A stretch of 64,000 nt of DNA from Bedellia somnulentella (Eukaryota > Arthropoda > Insecta > Lepidoptera > Bedelliidae). The position numbers and the translations under genes are program-made. The stretch is taken from the NCBI GenBank assembly GCA_963576735.1, contig CAUYWD010000246.1, positions 1-64,000 of the forward strand, read 5' to 3'. The notes under the pieces were generated by a model. The model was not told the origin of the DNA, did not search any database, and was given only the letters and a program-made list of their open reading frames with translations. Each line of letters starts with the position of its first letter. Within the stretch, counting starts at the first letter, position 1. Of this stretch, positions 23,283 to 34,460 are shown piece by piece.

Positions 23283-24759
23283 CTACCAACCTAAGGTTTT
23301 AAAAAAATGAGATTTTAATTTATCTTTAAATATGTTTAAAGATGATGACAGCCGTATGTCAACTGGTAGTGAGTTCCACAAATTGACCGCTTTGACTGCA
23401 AAGGAATCACTATATGTAGTACTGGTATGAGGAGGTACGCTCAACATCTTATTATCCTGTGATCGCAAGTCACGGCCGTGCGAGCATAAATATGTGAACT
23501 TACACCGAAGATAATGGGGGGCAGCAGGATTATTGAGGGCATTATATAAAACACATAAAATATGAGTATTCCTCCGAAGTCGAATAGGGAGCCACTTTAG
23601 TTGAGCGCGATACTCAGAAATATGATCGTATTTACGCAATCCAAAAATAAATCGGATGCATAAATTCTGGAGACGTTCGAGTTTGTTAAGTAGCTCCTCT
23701 GTGAGGTCAAGATAGCTTACGTCTGCGTAATCAAGAATCGGAAGCAGTAGAGACTGCGCCAGCGTAATCTTAGTATGGTGAGGCAGGAAAAATTGCAAGC
23801 GCTTAAGTGAGTGACAGGATGCAAAGACTTTTTTACTTACGGCTTCCACTTGGGGCAGCCACGAAAATGTACTGTCCATAATAACTCCTAGATTTTTGAC
23901 AGAATTGACAAAGCGAATATCGATGCCATCATAGCTCAGCTTCCTATCCAGAGCCATATTTGCCTTATTTAGCAACCTCGTACTGCCAAAAATAATTGCT
24001 TGTGACTTAGCAGGATTTAGTAGAAGTCCAAACTTCTTCACCCATTTCGATATTATGTCCAGGTTGTTATTAATGACATCAATTGCTGAATTTATATCTT
24101 CCGGCAGAGCACTTGTGTAGATTTGAAGGTCGTCTGCATATAGGTGATAGAGAGAAGTAAGTTCTTTAGCTAAGATATTAATAAATAATGAAAAAAGCAA
24201 AGGAGGAAGTACGCCGCCTTGCGGGACGCCAGCTAGTACCGGGCACCAAGCAGAGCTTCCTGCGTCAGTGCGCACGCACTGCTGACGGCCTTTAAGGTAA
24301 GATTCGAACCAATTGGCGACTGTCGGAGATACGTTAAGAGATCGTAAAACGCCAAGAAGTATATCAAGATCCACAGTGTTGAATGCGTTGCTGAAATCTA
24401 AAAGTGTAAGCACTGTAACTTGGTGATTTTCCATATTTAACCGAATATCGTCAAGTGACCTTGATGAGAGCAGTGACAGTGCTATGGCCTGTTCGGAAAC
24501 CAGACTGTAAATCGTTGAGCAGGTGGTGAGTGGAGAGGAAGTTGGAAAATTGTTCGAATACGAGGCGTTCAAGAACTTTTGATAGGAATGGTAGGATAGA
24601 AATCGGTCGAAATTGGGATAAGGTGGTTGGGTTAGGAACTTTAGGAATAGGAACAATGAAGGCATTCTTCCACATGCTAGGGAACGAACAAGAGAGTAGG
24701 GATAAATTCATTATATTTGTAATGTCTGGCAAAATGATTTCCAGAATAGGATTAATCAT
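23283..24759 (-). pseudogene. Jockey-type reverse transcriptase, frameshifted
   Basis: Frame 24451-24759 gives the RT front (FRPISILPFLSKVLER, QSGFRTGHST). Frame 23283-24665 (460 residues) continues after a shift with DFSNAFNTV, GVPQGGVLPPLLF, YADDLQIY, the thumb, and the C-terminal NLWNSLPVDIR motif near the stop. All three catalytic Asp positions are present in the second frame. The missing endonuclease and the frameshift near 24480 mean no active protein. Confidence 0.85.
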
Positions 24760-25332
24760 TAGAAGAAGAAGAAGAAGAAGAAGAAAAATTGTTTATTTGG
24801 CACACAATAATAAAATACAGAGTAAATTTACAACAATAAAAAAAAAATGCACCAAAAAGGCACCAACTCAGCATGTGTATGAGAAAGTCAAACAACTTGG
24901 TTGATGAATTTCCCATACGCTGGTTTTCAGTTAGCGCCATAACTAAAACTAATATTACAATTTAATATAAATAAGTTAAACAAACAAAAATAATAAAACA
25001 ACAAAAAGAAAAAAAAAACTAACAGACATACACAAAGAATTTTTTTTTTTATTATTATTCTCTTCAAATTAATGAATTTAGTATATAATATATAACTACT
25101 TTCATACGGCATAACCTCATAAATAATTACAAACAAATACACTGCTTCTCTTAAGAAACTAAATATTTTGTGTTTATAAATATATCTAAATTATATAAAA
25201 ATAAAAAAAATAAAAAAGTAAGAAGGAAAAAATATATATAATATAAAAACATATATAAATACACCTCCTACACATATATGTTTGATAAATATTAATTGTA
25301 TGGTGTGTGTGAATGTTGTGATGGGATAAAAG

Positions 25333-26218
25333 TTATTGATTGAGTTGTAAGAATGCTTTCATTTTCAACCTAAATGATGACAAAGAGCTTAACTTTTTTA
25401 AGGGAGTGGGTAAATCATTCCAGCATTTCGTGGCAGCAAAACGAAAACTACCCCGAAATGCTGTAGTGCGATGGCGAGGTGTGACAAGTAATGTAGCACA
25501 TCCACGAGTAGTGTAATGACTCAAATTTTTTGACCAAACCAGTTTTTCATTTAAGTAGAGTGGGCTTCCACGTTTGATGATACCAAACAAAAGAGTGGCC
25601 AAGTGTAATTTACGCCTTGATTCTAAATTCAATATCTTATTTTGATTCTCCTTATTAAGGTGCTAACGTTATCCGTACCCGTTGCCTTGCTGGTTATATT
25701 AGAAATACATCTCTTAACGTCACGACCAGTGACCAATTTGAAAGTAAATTGTGGGCAGTTAGGGGTCGGTCTAGAAACAAGATTATTCAGAGCCTCCGTT
25801 TTACATTGATCACTAATGTTCAAAGGAGGAGTGGAGAAGTGCATATTAAGTGCATTGAGGTCTGTATCAATAGGAGAATTGGCGTGAGATTTCCCTATAC
25901 CCAGTGTTTTAAGGAATGACCATAACTGTGAGGTGTCACAGTCATCAATGGAAGTATGGATATATCGGCGTTTTGCGTCTCTACACACTCTATTACAGCG
26001 ATTCCTTAGCTCCTTATATTGTTGCAAGTGCTCATCCGTCGGTTGCTTTTTATAGCAATATCGAGCATGATTGCGCTTAGTCATGAGATTTTTTATTTTG
26101 TCAGTAAGCCATGGAGCAGGTAACTGCTTCACACGGACTGAACGAAGGGGAGCGTGTTTGTCATAGAGGTCGGTCAAGAGAGTATTAAACCGTTCAACCC
26201 TTTCATCAATGTCGTCAA
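25333..26218 (-). pseudogene. LINE ORF2 linker joined to C-terminus across a deletion
   Basis: 26218-25650 encodes the endonuclease-RT linker (APWLTDKIKNLM, KRRYIHTSIDD, ATGTDNVSTLI), ending where the RT palm should begin. 25640-25333 encodes the far C-terminus (SRRKLHLATLLFGIIKRGSP, ATKCWNDLPTPLKKL). The intervening palm and thumb, roughly 1 kb in related elements, are missing, including all catalytic Asp residues. Confidence 0.8.
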
Positions 26219-26539
26219 TTTTGCTTCTTCAAAGGCCAAATTCCGTTTCGACGTTATTAAGACGTTAGATAATAAATAGAGGGAATAAGTGAATCACACA
26301 CACACACACACACACATATAAATATATATATATATATACCATATATAACACAAATCAATCATTCAATCATTTTACACATTTTATGTTACAACTTTTCTTA
26401 CATATCTGTATGTACTACTGTTTTTTGTATCTTCTGTGGATGTCTGTTACTGGCTTTTTCATTGTATTTATCTAATTGTAACTTACTTGTTTATGTGCTG
26501 TTGATGTCCCTAATAAAATAAAATAAAATAAAAAATAAA
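26219..26539 (+). mobile_element. LINE 3' end insertion with CA/TA microsatellite
   Basis: Interrupts ORF2 coding between WEQLNSI and KIDDID. It contains (CA)n and (TA)n at 26296-26340, then a 3' UTR ending GTGCTGTTGATGTCCC and an (AAAAT)n tail on the plus strand. A similar 3' end is on the minus strand near 17240 and 54570 (GACATCAACAGC). Target duplication not resolved. Confidence 0.65.
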
Positions 26540-27443
26540 TGCTATTTAGTTGTTCCCAATCAATAGCTTTTGCATCCTCACATAGCTGCTGCAAATCCAT
26601 TCTCTTAAAATTACGCTGGAGAATAGTACGCTTTTTCGGTTTAGGAGTACGGATTTTATAAGAAAGATAAAGAAGATCATGGTAGGAGAAACAGTCGGCA
26701 GTTAGTTGCCCATGATTGAGGACAAGGTCAGGAGAAGAGACAGTCATTAAATCTAAAAGTGTAGGCTCGGAGTGAGGTGGATGGTGAGTAGCATCAAGAG
26801 GCAAGATGTGGAGATTTTTTGCAGTTGTGATAGAGCATAACGCTTTTGAGCGGTGATCGTTTTTTAAAAGATATGTATTAAAGTCACCCATGACTATGGT
26901 GTTATCAAAATTAGGAGTATAGTCATCGAGAAGTTTTTCATACGTATCGAAGTAGTTGACCGTCATAGAAGGGCTATAGTAGACTCCGAGGAGAACCCTG
27001 CTGAAGTTGAGACGCACTTCTAAGAAGAGATGCTCAGCTTTCCCAGTATATTCACTCGCAGATCTACTGACAATGGTGTAAGGAATGTGGCTGCGAAGGT
27101 ATATGGCCACTCCACCGCCACCTTTATTCGTGCGATCGTTACGTATTAATTTAAACCCGGGTAATGGGTATATAGAGGAGTCAAGAGAGGGTTTTAACCA
27201 AGATTCAGAAACTAGAATGGCATGTATATTGTTATTATCAAATGACGTAAGCATATCGGAATGGTGTGAAGGAATACTCTGAGCATTAATATGGACCACG
27301 TTGAATGCTTTGCGATACTTGGAGAATTCTGTATTGAGGGTAGATGACAGTGGGATATACGACATATCAAGAGTGGTGAAACCTGTTGAAGAACATGATA
27401 GAAAGCTATCATCATCACTGGTGGCAGAGTCATAAATACTCAT
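26540..27443 (-). pseudogene. LINE ORF2 endonuclease domain
   Basis: Starting at the Met at 27443 (SIYDSATSDD; the upstream Met at 27512 only adds a hydrophobic A/T-rich run), the frame encodes a complete APE-type endonuclease: HINAQSI, VSESWL, GVYYSP, MGDFNTYLL, YHDLLYLS. It is open to the inserted LINE tail at 26539. The third and later domains lie beyond the insertion, so the protein is truncated. Confidence 0.8.
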
Positions 27444-27885
27444 ATGTAATAAAACAATAATATATATAATATAATAATAAATATAAATAAATACTAATTT
27501 AAATATGTACAACTAAGCTACTTTCTAATGTACTTATCTATTGTAAATTATTTATTTAAAAGAAATATCTCAATCTGCACAGCCCTTGCTAAAGAAAAAG
27601 AAAATTTACAAATTATACCAAAAAACTGGGTACAGCTATTCTTATTCTAAAGGTTTAATAAATTTCTGAACGCAGCTTTATTTGTCTATGGCTACTCCGT
27701 GTGAAACGTCAAAGTCAAAGTGTCACTGTCATTAACTTGCGTGTTTACAACATTACAAACATTACAGTGAACTTAATTAAATATGTTTACAACTTACAGT
27801 GGGTAGGATACACAGCCGGCGTTGGTTAAAAGGGAATAACATAATATACAAACGAGTAATCGAGATTAAGGCGTGTGATCACCTG

Positions 27886-28695
27886 TTATGTCCGCATATC
27901 CCTTGGTGTTGTGCCGGTCTTGCTCCTGGTGGCAGGCGCAGCCGCAGCAGCGGCGGAACTCTGCTTGCTTGGCTTGGCTACGGGCTTACCGATGAGCGAC
28001 CGGGCGGCCGCTGAGGTCGTGGAGGTTGCGGCAGGATGCTTCCTGCACAACTCATCCAGCTGGGCAGCCGTCGCCACCTTCACGTTGGTGCCGTCAGCGA
28101 GCTTGAGGAACACGGCTCCGTTCCCCGTCCAGCACGCGTTCATTCCGAAGTGTCGACGGGTGCGCGCATAGATGTCCTGCCGGCTCTTGGTCAGAAACTC
28201 ACTGACTACCGTGCCACTTGATTTAAGCTCCTTCTTGCGGGCCCACACTGATGCCTTAATGGAGATGCTGGCTAGACGAACAAGAATTGGGCGCGGCCTC
28301 TTGGGGTTCTTCGCACCTATACGCACGCAATGCTGGATTGCAGACTGGTCAAATCCAGCTACTCCCATCCTGCTTACAATGCCAGTGACCGTGGCCGCTG
28401 GGTCCTCTCCATCCTGTTCCTGCACACCACTGAACAGTAGGGCGTTACGACGACTCTGGCAGTCCATCTCATCAACTTGATGAGCCAGGCTGGCTACTTG
28501 GTCCTGCAGGAGGCGCAGCACACACAGAACCATGTCCTTGAATGCAGCAAAGTCCGAGGCAAGGGCATCAAGGTCCGACTTCTTTTCCGTGGAGCTTATA
28601 GCTTTCTTCATTCTTGACTCAAATTCATCTAAGCGGCTGGCAATCATTGATTCCATGTCTTTCTGCTGCTCCAAAACTTTCTGTGCTGTGGCCAT
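27886..28695 (-). CDS. LINE ORF1, coiled-coil RNA-binding protein
   Basis: An intact 269-residue frame. It has a coiled coil (~1-95) followed by a conserved segment (SRRNALLFSGVQE, HCVRIG.K.PKRPRPILVRL, ARTRRHFGMNACWTGNG, VFLKLADG) and a low-complexity Ala/Ser/Lys tail. This matches ORF1 proteins of Jockey/CR1-type LINEs, which form trimers on element RNA. It is far more GC-rich than the flanks. It is still open although its ORF2 partner lost the RT. Confidence 0.75.
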   Translation of the reverse strand: MATAQKVLEQQKDMESMIASRLDEFESRMKKAISSTEKKSDLDALASDFAAFKDMVLCVLRLLQDQVASLAHQVDEMDCQSRRNALLFSGVQEQDGEDPAATVTGIVSRMGVAGFDQSAIQHCVRIGAKNPKRPRPILVRLASISIKASVWARKKELKSSGTVVSEFLTKSRQDIYARTRRHFGMNACWTGNGAVFLKLADGTNVKVATAAQLDELCRKHPAATSTTSAAARSLIGKPVAKPSKQSSAAAAAAPATRSKTGTTPRDMRT

Positions 28696-29046
28696 AGTGA
28701 TTTTGTTGAAGTGCAGTGGTGTAGATTTTTAGGTTAGGCCAGTTGGTAAGTGCACTGAATTTTTATTGCATAGAGGTGTAGGACAGTGCAGACTTCAGTT
28801 ATTGGCCTAATTTGTACACATGCCAATTGCAAATATGATAAAGATATGTTCAATTAAGGGTTTTTACCATTTATAATTTAAAGAGTTTGAAAAATTATGT
28901 GCTTCTTTTTTTGCACCTACCTCCCAAAAAAAAATTCTCAGTTTAAAATGTATGCACATTAAATCACTTGATTATAATAAGATTATTGAACAATATTAGA
29001 CTATATTCGATTATAGTCATAGCCTTAGATCGATTTTAAGGAGTTA

Positions 29047-29300
29047 CATACATACATATACTCACGGCTATATTTCCCTAGAAGGGGTAACCAGAGCTAA
29101 GGAATTATAAATTCCTCAGCCACTTTTGGAAGTTGAGTGGGGAAAAGATGGTAAAAATAAAGGTTTTTGGTGATGGGTTTCCAACCGCAACGCCCAAAAA
29201 TCCAATAAAAAGCTCCAATACCCTTAGTCGCCTCTTACGACACCCGTGGGTAGAAAGGGGTAGCGACATTCTAAGCCGGCACTACACGGCACTCACTACA
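29047..29300. repeat. Interspersed repeat, second copy
   Basis: Matches 20995-21190 and extends further to TTACGACACCCGTGGGTAGAAAGG. No ORF. It is preceded by a short ACATACATACATATA tract. Confidence 0.75.
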
Positions 29301-29800
29301 AGGAGTTAATTGTACAATTACTTTGTGTATTAAAAAAATATATTTATATTATTATATCTATGTATATTTTTAATTGCATTTTAGTCATAGTCAAAATCGT
29401 AGGCTATATTTATTCATATATCACAGCTGATGATGAAGGCGATGACAAATGGACGGACAAAACGTACAATATTTTATAGTCGTAGTTATTTACGACAAAC
29501 TCTAATACACACACACACACATGCGCTCATAAACCTCGTCCGACACACCGGTGCATTGTCATCAATAATTTTCCAAAAAGCGGCCGTAGCAGCACTAGCA
29601 GCAGGTAGGTAACATAGTAATATACAAGTTTTTGTAGTTCGTTGTAAGTTTGATTGACGTGTTATCTACTATATAAATATAAGGTAAAATAACGTAATAA
29701 TCATCAATGGTTCACGTTTTATGCGTAAGGCCTGTGATAGTAAAATTATTGTTATATATTTCAGTGAAATTAATAAATTAGGTAAGTAATTTGATTTATG
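29301..29800. other. Non-coding; possible host intron or exon edge
   Basis: Contains (AC)n near 29510 and a GC-richer stretch 29520-29602 that ends in CAGCAG/GTAGGT, which resembles a 5' splice site. The stretch is open (ALINLVRHTGALSS...), but no matching acceptor or homology can be shown. Confidence 0.3.
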
Positions 29801-30244
29801 ACGTTTAAAAATAGAACTACTGGCTAGATCTCATTCAAACCAATTTTCGTTAGTAGTTTGTACAGTAATACACATCATATTTTTTTTTCAGTTTTATCAT
29901 GCCCATATTTTAGAAGTTACGGGGGGGGGACACACATTTTACCACTTTGGAAAAGTCTCTCGCGCAAACTATTCAGTTTTGAAAAAAATGATATAAGAAA
30001 CTTCAACATCATTTTCAAATACCTTTTGATAGATACCCCACACGTATAGGTTTGATGAAAAAAAAAAAAATTGAGTTTCAGTTCTATGTATGGGGAACCC
30101 TAAAAATTTTGGTTTTTTTTCAGATTTTATTTTAAAATCTTAATGCGGTTTACAGAATACATCTACGCACCAATTTTCAATAATGTAATTCTTATAGTTT
30201 CGGAATAAACTGGCTGTGACATACGGACGGACGGACGGACGGAC
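29801..30244. repeat. Lepidopteran-type interspersed repeat, interrupted by Gypsy
   Basis: Features include GGGGGGGGGACACACATTTT, AGTCTCTCGCGCAAACTATTC and GGTTTACAGAATACATCTAC, ending in the GGAC repeats at 30229-30244. The remainder of the same repeat (GACAGACAGACATGACG ... GCTACGGAACCC) continues at 37176-37250, on the other side of the Gypsy element. I recognise it as a common repeat of moth genomes; its class is not clear to me. Confidence 0.7.
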
Positions 30245-31205
30245 TGTAGCGTCCCTACCGGTAGAAAAAAAAAACAACGGTAGGTAGCCAACAAAATTTG
30301 TATTAATAAAAAGGTGGTTCATTAAGCCTATCTATCTTAACCTATATAATGTTCCTTCCCTGTTTTGGTGTAGTCCGAAGGGCCGGTCGGTAGGTAACAG
30401 TAGCCGCAACGTCCAGATGGTTCAAGGAAGGGGTCGACTGATGAAATGAATTCTGTTCAAATCCTCAAGATGAACCCTGGAATTGACAATAAAGGACGTC
30501 GTCAAGGAACGCACAACTACCGATGCAATTAATTACCCTGACCATAGGAAAGGAAAGAAGTAGTAATGCCGTGTGTTAAAAAATCAGAACGGAGTTACAA
30601 AAATAATAAAATTAAGTTGTTATGCATAAAATACACATAGAAATTAATATGGTCATCGTAAGCAAAAGCAATATAACTAATAGAAAAAAAGTATATAATT
30701 AGGAACAACATTTATTTAGTAATATTAATATACTGAAATATAACGAACAAAATCAATTATAATGAAATACGTATGAGAATAACGTATTTATCTCTTTACA
30801 ACAAATCATCATCAATAAGGAGGTGGGTTAAAAATAATTGTATCAAACAGTTTGCCACTTACCCAGTTTGGGGTTGAAGATACGTAATTTATAACAACAG
30901 GCACTAGAAATCCTGTACAGATTATATTATCTCAATCTTATAGTAACCATTTAATGGAGAACACGAAATTAAAATGTTCTAACGGTAATAGCGATGTAAG
31001 GCTATGAGGTCAATCGTGTCAGCCGAACAACTGATCTTTTGTTTCGAATGACAGAGAGTGCACGCGCTGCCGTTACGCTCCCCACCACATCTCGCTTCGA
31101 TGCTGTCGGTCAAAACTAGTGAAACTTGCCTCGTTCACTTAGTGCTCCGCGAATAATTAAGTATAAGATTAGATGTAAACCGTTGTAAATATGTACAACG
31201 TTACA
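30245..31205 (-). repeat. 3' LTR of the Gypsy element
   Basis: 961 bp, TG...CA ends when read on the minus strand (TGTAACG ... CGCTACA). It equals 36215-37175 at a constant offset of 5,970 bp. The polypurine tract lies just outside at 31206-31217. Confidence 0.95.
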
Positions 31206-31265
31206 ATACCCCCCTCGGCACGAAAAGGGTTTTATTTATTTAATTATATAAAACCCAAGGAATCA

Positions 31266-34200
31266 TCAACTATAAGTATTTTTAACTAACTTAAGGTCTT
31301 TTATGTGCCACGTACCTATATTTTTGCCAGACATGTCCTCTAAAACATAAACTAATGGTGACTTTTTCTTTAATATACGACATTTTAAATATTTAGGTGC
31401 TAGTTTTTTACTAAAATATTTATCCTTTTCACTTAGGACGTAAGCACGTTTCATAACAATATCTCCAACATCAAATTCAGCTTCCTTTCTTCTTAGATTA
31501 TAATGAGACGTATTTTTGTCATGTGCCCGCCAAAGCGAAGATTGCACATTATCAAATATTTTAGACAAATGACCAATATTTTCGGCGTAAATATCTCGTG
31601 GTAAAAACAATATTTCATTACCTAAATCATTGTCTGTATAGTGGGAGCCACAAATAACCAACTCTCTACCGTAGACCAAAAATGAAGGAGTGAAGCCAGT
31701 TGCCTCACTTACAGAATTATTTATAGCGAATTGGATTTTTGGAAGATGGATATCCCAGGAGCGGTGATCATTATCAACGTAAGTGGATATGCATATAACG
31801 ATTGTTTTATTATATCGTTCAACGGTATTAACTTGTGGAGTATATTTGGGTGAATAGAAAATGTTGGGTATTTTATATTTTTTAAATAAACTGTTAGTAG
31901 AAGCACTTATGAACTGGGATCCATTATCCAGGAATATAGTTTGTGGAATACCGTGAACCATAAATACAGAATCTTCTAAATTTTTTACTACAGCTTCTGA
32001 TGTAGCGCGTTTAAGTGGAAATATATGACAAAACTTTGAAAAACAACAAGTAACAACGAGAATATAACTGTTTTGTTTTCTACTGACAGGAAGGGAACAA
32101 TAAAATCAATCGAAATCATTTGAAAGGTCTTGAACATTGCTTGGGGCGACCTAATGTGCCCAAAGTCGTATGGTTTTGGTTTTTGTAAGAGAGACATTTC
32201 GAACAAGAGCCTACAAAGCGTACTACATCTTGGTGCATTCCTGGCCAGTAATAACGTTGAAGCAAACGGCGATAAGTTTTAAAAATGCCAAGATGAGCAG
32301 CAGTTGGATCGGCGTGATTAGCTTCTATAATTTTATCACGCTTTTCTTTAGGGATGACTTCCTTCCATGAAAATTCCGAAACCATTTCACACTTATTTTT
32401 TGATAGACGGTATAAGGTGCCTTCTTTAATTAAATAATTTGAAAATATATGAGGCGTACAAACGCACCCATTATAAATGTTCTTATACCAAGAGTCAGAA
32501 GTCGTTATGTTTGAATTACAAGTACTAATGGAAGCACAAGGCACAGCACGGGAAAGAGCATCTGGAATAACATTATCGACCCCACGGCGGTGTTTGATTT
32601 CGAAGTTAAAAGATGATAATCTAACACCCCAACGGGCTAATCTACCAGAAGGATTATCTAAAGAGAGAAACCATTTTAAAGCCGAATGGTCTGTGTACAC
32701 AGTGAATGTTTTACCATTTTCTAAATAGCAACGCCAATGCTCAAGTGCGGTAATCACAGCCAAAGTTTCCCTCTCGGTTATTCCGTAGTTTTTTTCTGGG
32801 CCAGTGAGAGAACGACTCATATATGCTATTGGGTGTTCTTTGCCATCTATGGTTTGGGTTAACATTGCACCGATGCCGTAATTGCTAGCGTCCGTATGAA
32901 CCTCGAAAGGTAAGGTGTAATCGGGACAAGCTAGAACGGGGGCAGATACTAGACATTCTTTAAGTTTATTAAAAGATTTATCTGCTTCAAGAGTCCAAAC
33001 AAAGGGTGGAGCATTTTTCTTAGTTGATGTCAGTTGATTCAAAGGACCAGCTATTGTGCTGAAGTTAGGCACAAAACGTCTATACCAAGTAGCAGTTCCG
33101 AGAAATCGCTTAAGGTCTTTTCTGGAACGAGGTGTGGGATAGTTTAAAATAGCGTCTACCTTTTCTGGGTCGGTACGTAAACCGTGGGAATCAACGACAT
33201 AGCCTAAGTATTTTAATTGATCTCTGAAGAAATTGCACTTTTTCAAGTTAATAGTAAGATTAGCTTGCTTTAGTTTTTCTAACACGCGTAACAAAAGGGA
33301 CACGTGTTCTTCAAAAGAGCTGCTAATAATAATAATATCATCCAAATATGCAAACGTTTTTAGCTCGAAATTTGCAAACATTAAATCTACTAATCTTTGC
33401 TGGGTAGCTGGCGCATTAGTTAAACCAAACGCTGTTGTCTAAAAACGCAATGTTCCTCGACCTGGAACATAAAAAGCAGTCTTGTCTCGATCTTCAGAAG
33501 CTAAAGGAATCTGCCAAAAAGATTTTGAGAGATCAATGCTTGAAAGGTACTTAGCGTCACGTAGATTGTCTAATATTTCCGTTATATAAGGTAAATTATA
33601 TGCGTCACGCTTTGTTACTGAATTTAATTTTCGACTATCTAAACAAAACCGAGGTTGTCCATCTTTCTTATATACTATAAGAACTGGAGACGACCACGCA
33701 CTTTCACAGGGCTCAACAACATCTAACGCTAACATTTCATCAACTTGTTCAACTAAAATTCTTTGTTTTTCTGGTGACATTCTGTAATAACGTTGTCGAA
33801 TTGGTTGAGCGTCACCAGTATTTATATGGTGAGTTATAAGATTTGTCCTACCGAGGCCTTTATTTTCAAATGCAATACACTCAAACTGTTTAATAATTGA
33901 ATTGGCAGTTAACTTTTCAGAGTCATTTAAATTATCGTAGGACAATAAGTGAGCTTCCGGTTTATTGACTGTTATCTCTCCAAGGGGTACCTTAGACAAG
34001 GTGATACTACCGAGGAATTTGGGACAGATATTAAAGGCTTTCCAGAAGTCTACGCCTAAAATAAGTGGACTGTCCACCTCAGGAATTACATGGCCCTTTA
34101 TTAAATGGAATTGATCTTCAAAGAAGATAGGAAGATTAATATAACCTATACTTTTTAAAGACTGGCCACCTGCAGCAGTAACTGAAACTATGTCATCATT

Positions 34201-34347
34201 AAATAATTTAAAATCAGAGTTTATAAGCGACAAATGAGAGTTGCCTCCTAAAATTGTGATGGCAGATCCGGAATCAAGAAGTCCAGAAGCGGCAATCTCA
34301 TTAATTTTAATAGAAATGTAGGGTCTGCTATCGTTGGAAGGTTTCAT
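31266..34347 (-). pseudogene. pol: Gypsy pol: protease, RT, RNase H, integrase
   Basis: Three open stretches make up pol. 33436-34347 holds the aspartic protease (LLDSGSAITIL) and the RT front (VLIVYKKDGQPRFCLD, SSIDLSKSFWQIPL). An in-frame TAG at 33436-33438 follows GRGTLRF. 32116-33435 continues in the same frame with TTAFGLTNAPAT, YLDD, RNase H (HTDASNYGIGA, TDHSALKWF) and the integrase HHCC zinc region (H...H...CSKC). Frame breaks near 32110 and 31975 split the integrase core (ISIDF; FLDNGSQF). The RT active site is intact, but the polyprotein cannot be made whole. Confidence 0.9.
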
Positions 34348-34460
34348 TTGCAGAATTGAGGCAATTCGAAAAACTTTGAAAAATGATTTTATAGTTTGAA
34401 GCCATCTTTCAAAGTCAGCTTTATCAAAATTGTTTGCAGAATTGCCACAATTCTGCTGAG

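Larger units (their letters stand above)
22539..24762 (-). mobile_element. Jockey-type LINE, 5' truncated, with nested MITE
   Basis: It runs from the RT fragment at 24759 to a 3' tail of TAA repeats at 22539-22555. The 3' UTR is interrupted by the MITE at 22848-23194. The tail lies against the 5'-truncated Dong-like element, consistent with a TAA repeat serving as that element's target. On the right it meets a (GAA)n tract. Confidence 0.8.
24770..28800 (-). mobile_element. Two-ORF Jockey-type LINE with RT core deleted
   Basis: Minus-strand element with ORF1 at 27886-28695 and ORF2 beginning at 27443. ORF2 holds the endonuclease and linker, but its RT palm is deleted at ~25640. It then resumes with the C-terminal domain (25333-25632) and a long A/T-rich 3' UTR to ~24780. 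A plus-strand LINE tail is inserted at 26219-26539. The 5' boundary near 28800 is approximate. Confidence 0.8.

Noticed and set aside
27875..28480. Plus-strand ORFs rich in Ala and Arg
   Set aside because: Antisense of the GC-rich LINE ORF1.
29430..29612. Possible upstream exon of the host-like gene (open stretch ending CAGCAG/GTAGGT)
   Set aside because: No acceptor or protein homology can be shown, and the next candidate exon is 7.7 kb away beyond the Gypsy element.
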